Below, one piece after another: positions 1-6,431 of a stretch of 7,425 nt of DNA (positions are counted from its first letter, which is position 1; each line of letters starts with the position of its first letter). Origin of the DNA: Planctomycetota bacterium (GTDB lineage: Bacteria > Planctomycetota > J058 > JARGOJ01); the NCBI GenBank assembly GCA_029210225.1, contig JARGOJ010000136.1, positions 1 through 7,425 of the forward strand. The letters run 5' to 3'. A program made the translations under genes and the position numbers. Under the pieces are notes generated by a model. The model was given only the letters and a program-made list of their open reading frames with translations, was not told the DNA's origin and searched no databases.

Positions 1-1
1 T

Positions 2-1606
2 TCATTTCTTGGCCTTTTCATTGAGCGCCAAAAAGCGCTTGTGAAAGTATCTGTAGTAATGAGGACGACTGCCGCGAAACCACTTAAGAAAAGCGCGCCC
101 ATCAGGAACCCAGCCCTCAGCTTCAGAGAGGTTTTTCCAGCCCTGCGTCTCCAAGCCAAAGCGCGCCACCAACCCCGCGAAGCTGCGGCAGGGCGCTTGC
201 TCAAACTGCACCTTACTGTAGCTCGGCAGTTCTTCCAGATATTCGAAATACAATGAGTCTGTGTGAGTGTTCGAGGTCGCCGTCACAGGACAGCGGAATG
301 GATTCCGAGCCGCATATTTCTCATTGTGATTGAGAGCCACTGTGAGCCCCATTCGGAACCAATACGGCGTCTTTGCCAGATACTTATCGGCGAAGCAATT
401 GACGACCATTTCAATAAATCGAGAGTTCAGGTAGTTGTCGGGAAAAGTCCTGCTTCCATCCCAACAAAACAAGACTCGGCGACGCTTCTTCCCAGGCAGA
501 CGTTCCCAATAGCGATGGCCCTTGTTGAATTGAGCCTTGTAAAAGGCGCGGTTATCGCCGAAGAGATACAGCAAAACCTTCTCTTCACTCTTCAGCGTTC
601 CCTTTGGAATCTCAGGGAGACCGCAATATTGACGAAAGGCCTTGTGATACTTCTCGGCGAGCGTCAAGAGCTTACCAATTCGAAAGGACGAGGACCGATC
701 GGATTGAATGACGAAGTGCTCCGACTCTAACTTGCTTCCTTTTAACTTTGGAAATTGATAGGTGACCGGCAGCTTTCCGAAGGGCGACGGCGATTTCTTC
801 CGCGGAGTCAAAAGCGGCCGGTAGGGGCCTTGCCAGGCCGGTCCCGCGCCACCGAGCCACGCTTGAAAACCGGCGAAGCTCGGCTTCCAATCTTTGATGT
901 CCTTGAGGCTCGACCAATTCCCTTTCTCCAACCCATATCGAACGACTAACGCGATGATGTGGCGCTCAACACTGTCAGAGGAAAATTTGTCGAAGCTGTT
1001 TAACGTTTTGAAATAGACCTTCAAGCGCTCGGGTTTCATCGATCGAAGTCCCCGAATATTGTGATCGCGAGCAGGCCACCGCTGGACCTTGACCGCAGCC
1101 TCCAATTGACCTTCCCAAACAATTGTCTGTTCAAGAGGCACCGCGCTTCCTTCAAGAGCTAAAGCCAAGCCTTCATTCTTCCAATCTTCTAAATCAGGCA
1201 TCGTCTCTTCAACAAAGTGATGAATTAACTCATGAGCTAATATTTCTCGGCCTCGCGTCGCGTTTGCCCAAGAGACAAGAATGGTCGGAGAGACAAAAAA
1301 ACCAGTGTGAAATTCTCCAGAGGAAATGGACTTTTTCCGAAGTGATTTATAGCTCGTGAACTTCGTCGCGATTTGAATCTGACAGTGCTCAGTCTCTCCT
1401 TTATTTTTGAAATAACCGGCGAGGATACGATGAAGACGCTCCGCTTCTAGCCCGACGTTCTTAGCAAAATCAAGGTCTTCACCGTCGGTCACAACGCGGT
1501 AATGGTCGGCGCGGTAACTCATCCCTGTCAATGCCGGGCCAGCGCAGCCCCACGATGAGAGACAGAGAGGAATGAGTAAAATGAAGAGCAATTGTCTCAT
1601 GGCCAT
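2..1606 (-). CDS. Secreted tandem-domain gluzincin-like metallopeptidase (peptidase_MA/DUF1570-like), probable lipoprotein
   Basis: The N-terminus is a signal peptide: Arg4, a hydrophobic run at residues 6-16, then SSWGC with Cys21 as a plausible but non-canonical lipidation site. Residues about 35-252 form a peptidase_MA/DUF1570-like domain with HELIH at 125-129 and a downstream NEG (Glu145), the usual gluzincin zinc-ligand arrangement (H125, H129, E145; catalytic E126). Residues about 293-515 repeat the same architecture. Residues 398-423 align without gaps to 124-149 at an offset of 274 and keep Phe, Trp and Gly, but the four active residues become E399, M400, N403 and M419. The domain C-termini also match (RYGLE at 223, RFGLE at 482, each followed by a Trp-rich tail). 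The product is therefore probably one active and one dead module in the envelope; the substrate is unknown. It is the last gene of a three-gene minus-strand unit, 29 bp after its neighbour. No clear Shine-Dalgarno is seen before ATG 1606; ATG 1600 (Met3) is an alternative start. Confidence 0.8.
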   Translation of the reverse strand: MAMRQLLFILLIPLCLSSWGCAGPALTGMSYRADHYRVVTDGEDLDFAKNVGLEAERLHRILAGYFKNKGETEHCQIQIATKFTSYKSLRKKSISSGEFHTGFFVSPTILVSWANATRGREILAHELIHHFVEETMPDLEDWKNEGLALALEGSAVPLEQTIVWEGQLEAAVKVQRWPARDHNIRGLRSMKPERLKVYFKTLNSFDKFSSDSVERHIIALVVRYGLEKGNWSSLKDIKDWKPSFAGFQAWLGGAGPAWQGPYRPLLTPRKKSPSPFGKLPVTYQFPKLKGSKLESEHFVIQSDRSSSFRIGKLLTLAEKYHKAFRQYCGLPEIPKGTLKSEEKVLLYLFGDNRAFYKAQFNKGHRYWERLPGKKRRRVLFCWDGSRTFPDNYLNSRFIEMVVNCFADKYLAKTPYWFRMGLTVALNHNEKYAARNPFRCPVTATSNTHTDSLYFEYLEELPSYSKVQFEQAPCRSFAGLVARFGLETQGWKNLSEAEGWVPDGRAFLKWFRGSRPHYYRYFHKRFLALNEKAKK

Positions 1607-1635
1607 AATCCGTGATTAGAAAAGTCTTAGACTCG

Positions 1636-2484
1636 TTATTTCTTCTCTTCGGGCTCTTTAAAGTATTCTTCCAGGTCGGGGTACGGTGAGTTGTCCCGCT
1701 TGACCTTGTAGGAATAGAACTTCTGGACCTGATCGGCGGGCAATATTTTTCTCAATTGGCTGTCAAATTTAATGTAGAGGACCGAAATGTCCTTGGAGTT
1801 CTTCGTCCAATTGATCATCATTTTCTCGCGAAGCTCCGACTTTAACTTCGGATCGGTTTTCGCTTGTTGTAACTGTTGTAGCAGAGTATTCAATTCTTCA
1901 TCTTTGACCTTAAAGAGAGTCTTGTATGCCTCCTTCTCCAGACCCTCAATAAGGTTGCCAATATCTTGTTCTTGATTGGCGCTAAGATTCAATTCTTCTG
2001 AGACCGCCGATAAGTTCTTCGACTTGCGCCCGCCATTTTTAGCCTTCGCAGCCCACTCTTTCTTGGCTTCTTCATTGACCTCTTTAATCTGTGCCTTCAC
2101 CAGTTTTTTCAGCGCAGCTTTCGAGACTTCGATGCCCTCGCTCATAGCCAAACCTGAGTCTTCACCTTTGACACCGGCCTTTTCACCGAGCGTTGGCGCC
2201 GCCTCCTTCATCTCTTTTCGGGCCTGGGCCAATTGACTCTTCAACTCCCCGACACGCAATTCCAAGGCGTCAACACGCTTCAATAAATCCGGGTTTGACA
2301 CCCCCGCCAAAGCCACTCGATCACGGTCCTTAACTGGAGATTCTTTCACCACAGAGCGCGTCGTCGACTGACTGCCATCTTGCTCACTCAGACCCTGACG
2401 ATCTGCGTATTCGAAGAGCGCGTAGCTCGCGATGAACGCTATGACAATGATTGAATTAACATAGGGGAGCACATTCTTCTTCAC
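1636..2484 (-). CDS. Membrane-anchored coiled-coil protein with Spy/CpxP-like LTxxQ-type motifs
   Basis: A 282-residue protein with one N-terminal hydrophobic segment (about 8-25) after Lys2-Lys3, consistent with a signal anchor and a periplasmic body. A low-complexity linker (30-60) leads to a heptad-like helix (about 66-95), then a Lys/Glu/Ala-rich helical region. In the C-terminal half, LSANQ (167-171) and LPADQ (248-252) are spaced like the paired LTxxQ motifs of Spy/CpxP-type periplasmic chaperones, with charged helices between them. That resemblance is by eye only, and the protein is longer than Spy. The start is GTG at 2482-2484, overlapping the upstream kinase stop as GTGA and preceded by a very strong Shine-Dalgarno, so translational coupling is likely. 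The role is not established; an envelope protein-handling or stress role is an inference from the motifs and the neighbouring secreted peptidase-like gene. Confidence 0.8.
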   Translation of the reverse strand: MKKNVLPYVNSIIVIAFIASYALFEYADRQGLSEQDGSQSTTRSVVKESPVKDRDRVALAGVSNPDLLKRVDALELRVGELKSQLAQARKEMKEAAPTLGEKAGVKGEDSGLAMSEGIEVSKAALKKLVKAQIKEVNEEAKKEWAAKAKNGGRKSKNLSAVSEELNLSANQEQDIGNLIEGLEKEAYKTLFKVKDEELNTLLQQLQQAKTDPKLKSELREKMMINWTKNSKDISVLYIKFDSQLRKILPADQVQKFYSYKVKRDNSPYPDLEEYFKEPEEKK

Positions 2485-4244
2485 TCTTTAAACTCCTCCT
2501 TCGTGAATCGTCGCCAGCGTCCGCGAAGCAATTTCAAAAATGGCGAGAGTCGAATCTTCCAAGCCCGTCCTGCAAATAAGTGCCACCCCAAGCCAAGCCA
2601 ACAAAGCCAAGTGGCCGTCAATCCACAGACAATCGTTGCAATGGGTATTCCTCGAATGAGAAAGGGGTCGTTTTGATAAACAAGGGGCGTCGCGATCGTC
2701 AGCGCCGCGCAACAAAGGCCCATAAACAGACGAGTTGTCTGAATATTAACCTGCTGAATCAATTCTTTAAGCTCTTGATTTTCCAACCGAATCTGAAGCG
2801 TCCCACCCTCGGCGTCCATTAAGATTTGGCTCAATTGATCGGGTACTTCTTTTAGGAAATAACTTAGGCTCATAAGCCCACCAAAGGCCTCTTGCATAAG
2901 CCTCGGAGAAGAATAACGCTGCGTCAACATGCGCCGCGCATACATCTGGCCGGCGCTTAAAATATCGTACTTCGGGTCGAGCGTTCGTACGATCCCCTCG
3001 ATGGTCGCCCCCGACTTTACAAGTAGCGCATACTCAGTGGCCAGGCGTATGCGAAAGCGTTGAGCCGCGTCGATACATTCATTCGAGAAAGCCGCCGCGT
3101 CAATCTTACGAATAGACTTCCTTAGATACTTGTCCCGTATTTTCGAAACCTCGGCCTTAAACTCAGCCATATGTATATGACCGAGGGGGCGACCCATTCT
3201 GAGTAAGGCCCGGGCGGTCCCATCGACGTCCCCAGCAATCACCGCCACAATAAGGGTGACTAAGTGATCCTGTTGAGACGGCGTCAGGTATCCGCAGAGA
3301 CCAAAATCAATCAGCGCCAATTGACCGTCGTCGGTAATGAATGCGTTTCCGGGATGGGGATCGGCGTGAAAGAGACCATACTCAAAGATCATTAAATACA
3401 ATGTCTCAATGAACACCTTGGTGTAACGTCGTCCTTCTTCGCTCCCGGGTTCAATATCTGCGACTTTTCGACCGCTGACTCGCTCCATGGTCATCACAGT
3501 TCGCCCCGAATGAGAGCGAAACAGGTGCGGTATCTTCACATCTAGGTTGTCTTTGAAGTTCTCGGCGAACTGCTCAAGGTTCGATGCTTCCTTATAGAAA
3601 TCAAGCTCCATCGTCAGGCCATCATCTAAGGCCGCGACGATCTCCCCAGGAGCATAAAGCTCCATTTCTGCGATGGTCGCCTCTAGGAACTTCGCGAACA
3701 GAAAGAGCAGGTCTAAGTCGCTACGAATCGTGTCTGCGATGCCCGGGCGCTGAACCTTAACCACAACCTCGGTGCCATCATGGAGGCGAGCCAGGTGCGT
3801 CTCAGCGATGGATGCGCTCGCGAGAGCCGTCTCTTCAAAGTGGGCGAAGAGGTTCTCGATGCTGTCCCCTAAGCCCTTTTCCACCGCTTCCTTGACATCC
3901 GAAAAGGGCAGGGGAGGTACTTGATCTTGAAGTAAGGACAGCTCTTCAACAAAAACCGCAGGGAGTAAATCGCGGCGAGTCGAGAGAATTTGCCCGACCT
4001 TGACGAAGGTTGGTCCAAGCTCTTCAAGCATTTTTCGAAAGCGCCGAGCCGCGTCCTTGGGGTCCTTCCGAACATCGACATTCGGCTGCGAACCATCAGC
4101 CTCGGCGGTCCCTTCCCCAAGACCAACCGAGGTCGCGACACCGGAGAAGCCATAGCGAAAAAGGACATTGGTGATGCGGCCAAGGCGCGAGATATCATCG
4201 ACAGCGGCCTTAGCGAAAGACCGTGGACGAGGATTGGACTCCAA
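2481..4244 (-). CDS. ABC1/UbiB (AarF/ADCK) family atypical kinase-like protein
   Basis: All hallmark motifs of the UbiB/COQ8 family are present in order. KVGQ at 82-85 is the family-specific KxGQ. The Ala-rich loop is ASASIA at 142-147, followed by the VVKVQRPG strand with Lys163. ExD is at 213-215 (ELDFYKEA), the catalytic loop HADPHPGN at 293-300, and DFG at 313-315. Two hydrophobic segments at about 505-523 and 533-556 match the C-terminal membrane anchor of bacterial UbiB. At 587 residues it is slightly longer than typical UbiB (about 545). Family members are ATPases/atypical kinases supporting ubiquinone or other isoprenoid-lipid metabolism at the inner membrane; the exact lipid pathway cannot be read here, so no symbol is given. 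The start is TTG 4244 with AAAGGA 7 nt upstream; the next in-frame Met is residue 72, which would cut into the family N-terminus. It is first gene of the minus-strand unit and divergent from a GST-like gene. Confidence 0.93.
   Translation of the reverse strand: MESNPRPRSFAKAAVDDISRLGRITNVLFRYGFSGVATSVGLGEGTAEADGSQPNVDVRKDPKDAARRFRKMLEELGPTFVKVGQILSTRRDLLPAVFVEELSLLQDQVPPLPFSDVKEAVEKGLGDSIENLFAHFEETALASASIAETHLARLHDGTEVVVKVQRPGIADTIRSDLDLLFLFAKFLEATIAEMELYAPGEIVAALDDGLTMELDFYKEASNLEQFAENFKDNLDVKIPHLFRSHSGRTVMTMERVSGRKVADIEPGSEEGRRYTKVFIETLYLMIFEYGLFHADPHPGNAFITDDGQLALIDFGLCGYLTPSQQDHLVTLIVAVIAGDVDGTARALLRMGRPLGHIHMAEFKAEVSKIRDKYLRKSIRKIDAAAFSNECIDAAQRFRIRLATEYALLVKSGATIEGIVRTLDPKYDILSAGQMYARRMLTQRYSSPRLMQEAFGGLMSLSYFLKEVPDQLSQILMDAEGGTLQIRLENQELKELIQQVNIQTTRLFMGLCCAALTIATPLVYQNDPFLIRGIPIATIVCGLTATWLCWLGLGWHLFAGRAWKIRLSPFLKLLRGRWRRFTKEEFKE
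2493..2501 (-). promoter_or_regulatory. Strong ribosome binding site deciding the GTG start at 2484
   Basis: AAGGAGGAG on the minus strand lies 8 nt before the GTG and inside the last codons (KEEF) of the upstream ABC1/UbiB gene. It supports the GTG start and reinitiation at the GTGA overlap. Confidence 0.8.
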
Positions 4245-4251
4245 AGAATCG

Positions 4252-4257
4252 TCCTTT
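4252..4257 (-). promoter_or_regulatory. Ribosome binding site supporting a TTG start
   Basis: AAAGGA on the minus strand, 7 nt before TTG at 4242-4244. It is the main evidence that the ABC1/UbiB gene starts at this rare codon, since no ATG or GTG lies at a suitable place. Confidence 0.65.
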
Positions 4258-4368
4258 CAAAGGGAGTTCTTTTCCCGGGCTAATCTTACCCATTCTTCGC
4301 CAGGAAGAGATGTCTTCTCTGGTATCGTCTCGTTAAAATCCCCGCGAATTTTACCGGCCTGCATATAG
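4258..4368. promoter_or_regulatory. Divergent promoter region between the ABC1/UbiB-family and GST-like genes
   Basis: This short divergent spacer must contain the promoters of both units. On the plus strand TAAAAT at 4334-4339 is a 5/6 match to a -10 box, but no convincing -35 lies at the right distance. On the minus strand TAAGAT (plus 4283-4288) is a possible -10 for the kinase gene, also without a clear -35. Between them GAAGA-GATG-TCTTC (4304-4317) is a perfect 5-bp inverted repeat and could be an operator. A further TCTTC at 4294-4298 can pair with the same GAAGA. All these site calls are weak. Confidence 0.35.
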
Positions 4369-4380
4369 AAGGAATCTCTT

Positions 4381-5124
4381 GTGGCGAAGATCCAAGTCAT
4401 TCAATACCCCGGCCTCATCAAGGGAGCAACCATCTCTCCTCCCTGCTGGAAGGCTCAGCTGACGCTGCGTTTTAAGGGCCTCGACTACGAGGTCATTGAT
4501 GTCATTTTGCCCGCCCAAATTAAGAAGCACAACCCTCGGGGGCGAGTCCCGGCGATCAAAGACGGAGGCGAGATCATCGTCGATAGCAGCGACATCATCA
4601 CCTACCTCGACAAGAAGTATCCCGAGCCCCCCCTCGACTCTAAAGATCCCAAAGAGCGAGCGATGATAAGGGTCCTCGAAGACTGGGCCGATGAGAACCT
4701 CTATTTTTATGCGGTCTATCTGCGTTGGCTGGTCCCAGCAAATTTCAAAAGACTCAAAACGTGTTTCTTTAATGAGCATTATCCTCCGCTTGTCAAAATT
4801 GTAGCCCCGGCCATCGCCCGCAAAGAAGTGGGTGGTCGTGCCCGAACGCAAGGCGTAGCCCTCAAAGGCGAGGCTGTCGTGCGAAAAGAGCTTTATGAGT
4901 GCTTTGAAGCCATCGATGCGATGCTTGAAGGACAAGATTATTTAGTGGGCTCAGCGCTCAGTCGGGCCGATATCTCTGTCTTTGCCATCATCGATCAACT
5001 TTCCGAAGAACGCTTGACACCAGACGTGAGAAAAGAAATAGATAAGTTCCAAAACATCAGTCAATGGCGAGCCCTCATGACAGAAAAAGCCTGGGGACTC
5101 AGCCGTGCGCAATCGGATTCTTAG
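4381..5124 (+). CDS. Glutathione S-transferase-like protein
   Basis: A 247-residue two-domain GST fold. The N-terminal thioredoxin-like domain (about 3-82) has a Ser19-x-x-Cys22 motif at the start of helix 1 (SPPCWKAQ), as in Cys-type (omega/beta-like) or fax/metaxin-like GSTs. It also has a cis-Pro loop (RVPAI, Pro57) and the glutathione-contacting Asp68-Ser69 in VDSSDIITYL. The C-terminal helical domain (about 90-240) carries the conserved GSALSRADISVFA stretch, with Asp197 as the helix N-cap typical of GSTs. The likely role is glutathione-dependent thiol transfer or detoxification in the cytoplasm; the substrate is unknown. The start is GTG at 4381 with AAGGAA (4369-4374) 6 nt upstream. 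A glutaredoxin gene follows 10 bp after the stop, so the two are probably co-transcribed, giving a small thiol-redox unit. Confidence 0.88.
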   Translation: MAKIQVIQYPGLIKGATISPPCWKAQLTLRFKGLDYEVIDVILPAQIKKHNPRGRVPAIKDGGEIIVDSSDIITYLDKKYPEPPLDSKDPKERAMIRVLEDWADENLYFYAVYLRWLVPANFKRLKTCFFNEHYPPLVKIVAPAIARKEVGGRARTQGVALKGEAVVRKELYECFEAIDAMLEGQDYLVGSALSRADISVFAIIDQLSEERLTPDVRKEIDKFQNISQWRALMTEKAWGLSRAQSDS

Positions 5125-5134
5125 AGGTTAAACC

Positions 5135-5398
5135 ATGCCAGACCACGCAACCGGACCTGTCGTTCTCTACACCACAAGCTGGTGTGGCTTCTGTCGAGCC
5201 GCCGTCGAACTCCTCGATCAACGAGGCATCCCCCACGAAAACGTCGACCTCACCGGCGACCCAGAAGAACTCGATAAGAAAAAAGCCGAGTGGAAGCACT
5301 CGACCGTTCCCATCGTCCTCATCGGCGACACCCTCATCGGCGGCTTCTCAGAACTCAAGGCTCTCGACTCACAAACTCAACTCTCACATCTTAAGTAG
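5135..5398 (+). CDS. Glutaredoxin-family thiol-disulfide oxidoreductase
   Basis: An 87-residue single-domain glutaredoxin. The dithiol active site CGFC occupies 17-20 after the VVLYTTSW beta strand. A cis-Pro loop (Thr57-Val58-Pro59) and an IGGFSEL glutathione-binding loop (68-74, equivalent to the usual GGxxD region) complete the fold, and the length is normal for the family. It would reduce protein disulfides or glutathione mixed disulfides in the cytoplasm using reduced glutathione. CGFC is less common than CPYC but is known in glutaredoxin-like proteins. The Shine-Dalgarno AGAGG (5123-5127) overlaps the stop codon of the upstream GST-like gene and sits 7 nt before ATG, so translation is probably coupled. 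A convergent gene follows on the other strand. Confidence 0.92.
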   Translation: MPDHATGPVVLYTTSWCGFCRAAVELLDQRGIPHENVDLTGDPEELDKKKAEWKHSTVPIVLIGDTLIGGFSELKALDSQTQLSHLK

Positions 5399-5494
5399 GA
5401 CAGACGAAGCAAACCCCGTCGTTCCGTCACACAGGGCTGCCCCTGCATGGCCAATCATATGACCCAGAGCCCACAGCAAAGTGAAAATCTGTGT

Positions 5495-5560
5495 AGGGGC
5501 GGTCCCATGTGACCGCCCTGGATTTATTCTTCGCCCGGGATTTATTCTTCGCCCGGGATT
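5495..5560. repeat. Compact REP/MITE-like element: hairpin plus 18-bp tandem repeat, flanked by 7-bp direct repeats
   Basis: GGGCGGTC (5497-5504) and GACCGCCC (5511-5518) form a perfect 8-bp stem with a 6-nt loop. Directly after it the 18-bp unit GGATTTATTCTTCGCCCG occurs twice without mismatch (5520-5537, 5538-5555) and a third copy begins (GGATT, to 5560). TCTGTGT occurs immediately before (5488-5494) and again at the right edge (5560-5566), resembling a target-site duplication. The element lies in the 184-bp gap between convergent genes, a usual position for extragenic palindromes. No T-tract follows the hairpin, so a classical terminator is less likely, although the stem may act as a bidirectional 3' end. 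The rest of the gap (5399-5487) shows only a weak 5-bp hairpin (CAGGG-CTGC-CCCTG). Confidence 0.65.
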
Positions 5561-5582
5561 CTGTGTTTGTTGAGGGCGATTC

Positions 5583-6353
5583 CTAATACCCTTGTTGCCG
5601 TCGTTGTTCTTCGAGCCACTCTTCTTCTTGGCGTTCGAAGTCTTCGTCTTTGACCTCTTCTTTCTTTTCAAGGGATTCCCAGTCGACTTCCTCTTCTTCA
5701 TCGTCGGGGATGAAGGGAGGAGGGATGTCTTCGAGTAGCTCTTCGTTGCTTTGAGGAGGTACGACGGGGTAGCCGAGGCGACCGTCGAACTGTCGGGTTT
5801 TCAAGATGGAGGGATGGACGAGGACCGTTTCGCTCAGCCATTCAAGGACGTCGAATTCTCGGAAGTAGCTTTCGGGGAGGAAAGGGAAGCTCATCGTGCA
5901 TTCTTTGTCGCTGGGGTTGGCGTGCCATTCCCGAACGATTTCCGTGAGCTCGTCGCAGAAGATTCGAAAGTCGTCAACGCTTGTGTAGAAGGTGACGGCG
6001 TCGAGCTTCTCTTCGTCCTCTTCATCGAGGCTGGGCATTTGTCTTTCTACGGTGGTGTGGGCTTTGAGGGGGTGGGGCATGATGCAGAACTGAGGGAGTT
6101 CCGTCTCATCGAGCATGGCGGTGTTGAAGTCGGGGATGAAGTGAAGCTCAAGGTTTCGGTTGATGGTGAGCCTAAAAAGACCGCCCCAACGGTCGGGGTC
6201 GTCGGCAAATTGTTCGACTCCGAGAATAAAAGCGCTTCCTGAATCGGTGATCCAACGAAGCAATTTACCCGGATCCAACGCCGCCATGGCCCGCATTTCG
6301 GTGATGTTGAGTTTCTCAAAAGGATCCTCGCGAGGATCTGTTTCATTGTTCAT
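5583..6353 (-). CDS. Hypothetical acidic cytoplasmic protein
   Basis: I do not recognise this 256-residue protein. It has no signal peptide or membrane segment. Residues about 13-185 look like a folded alpha/beta domain, with clustered aromatics (RWGGLFRL, FCIMPHPL, VTFYTSVDDFRIF, SFPFLPESYF) and an acidic loop at 108-118. Residues about 197-215 are Pro-rich, and about 216-250 form a charged, probably helical or disordered tail dominated by Glu and Asp that ends RRQQGY. Reading frame and length support a real gene, and the plus-strand open frames opposite it lack plausible protein character. ATG 6353 has only a weak upstream AAGAG. It is divergent from the BMC shell-protein gene across 78 bp; the shared promoter region hints at, but does not prove, a functional link. 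Confidence 0.75.
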   Translation of the reverse strand: MNNETDPREDPFEKLNITEMRAMAALDPGKLLRWITDSGSAFILGVEQFADDPDRWGGLFRLTINRNLELHFIPDFNTAMLDETELPQFCIMPHPLKAHTTVERQMPSLDEEDEEKLDAVTFYTSVDDFRIFCDELTEIVREWHANPSDKECTMSFPFLPESYFREFDVLEWLSETVLVHPSILKTRQFDGRLGYPVVPPQSNEELLEDIPPPFIPDDEEEEVDWESLEKKEEVKDEDFERQEEEWLEEQRRQQGY

Positions 6354-6365
6354 GGTGCTCAGCTC

Positions 6366-6394
6366 TTGGGCTTTTGAATGAAGGTCATTATAAT
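6366..6394 (+). promoter_or_regulatory. Sigma70-type promoter of the BMC shell-protein gene
   Basis: TTGGGC (6366-6371), a 17-bp spacer, then a perfect TATAAT (6389-6394). Transcription would begin near 6401, leaving about 30 nt to ATG 6432. The -10 sits inside the palindrome ATTATAAT (6387-6394), so the complementary strand also reads TATAAT (plus 6387-6392), about 34 bp upstream of the acidic gene's ATG. No good -35 is seen for that direction. Confidence 0.65.
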
Positions 6395-6431
6395 CCCCGG
6401 TCTTGTTGGCTGGTCTGGCTCGGAGAAAAGA

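Noticed and set aside
263..730. Plus-strand open frame of 155 codons opposite the peptidase-like gene
   Set aside because: The minus-strand protein has a signal peptide, HExxH and internal homology across this stretch, so the plus frame is a shadow.
4351..4935. Minus-strand open frame of 194 codons opposite the GST-like gene
   Set aside because: It is antisense to a clear GST-like coding region with conserved motifs and shows no recognisable protein features.
5520..5560. CRISPR-like tandem repeat
   Set aside because: The 18-bp copies are directly adjacent with no spacers, only 2.3 copies exist and no cas gene is visible.
5384..5701. Minus-strand open frame of 105 codons containing NPGRRI repeats
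   Set aside because: The repeats are only translation of the 18-bp tandem DNA repeat, and its Lys-rich N-terminal half is a frame shadow of the acidic gene's Glu/Asp codons.
5751..6242. Plus-strand open frame of 163 codons opposite the acidic gene
   Set aside because: Its Glu/Phe/Val-Gly-rich composition looks like a mirror of the opposite-strand codons, it has no Shine-Dalgarno-supported start, and the minus-strand gene has a better start and promoter context.
6378..6431. In-frame 18-codon N-terminal extension of the BMC gene from ATG 6378
   Set aside because: It overlaps a consensus TATAAT promoter, lacks a Shine-Dalgarno and lies outside the BMC domain; ATG 6432 has a well-spaced GGAG.
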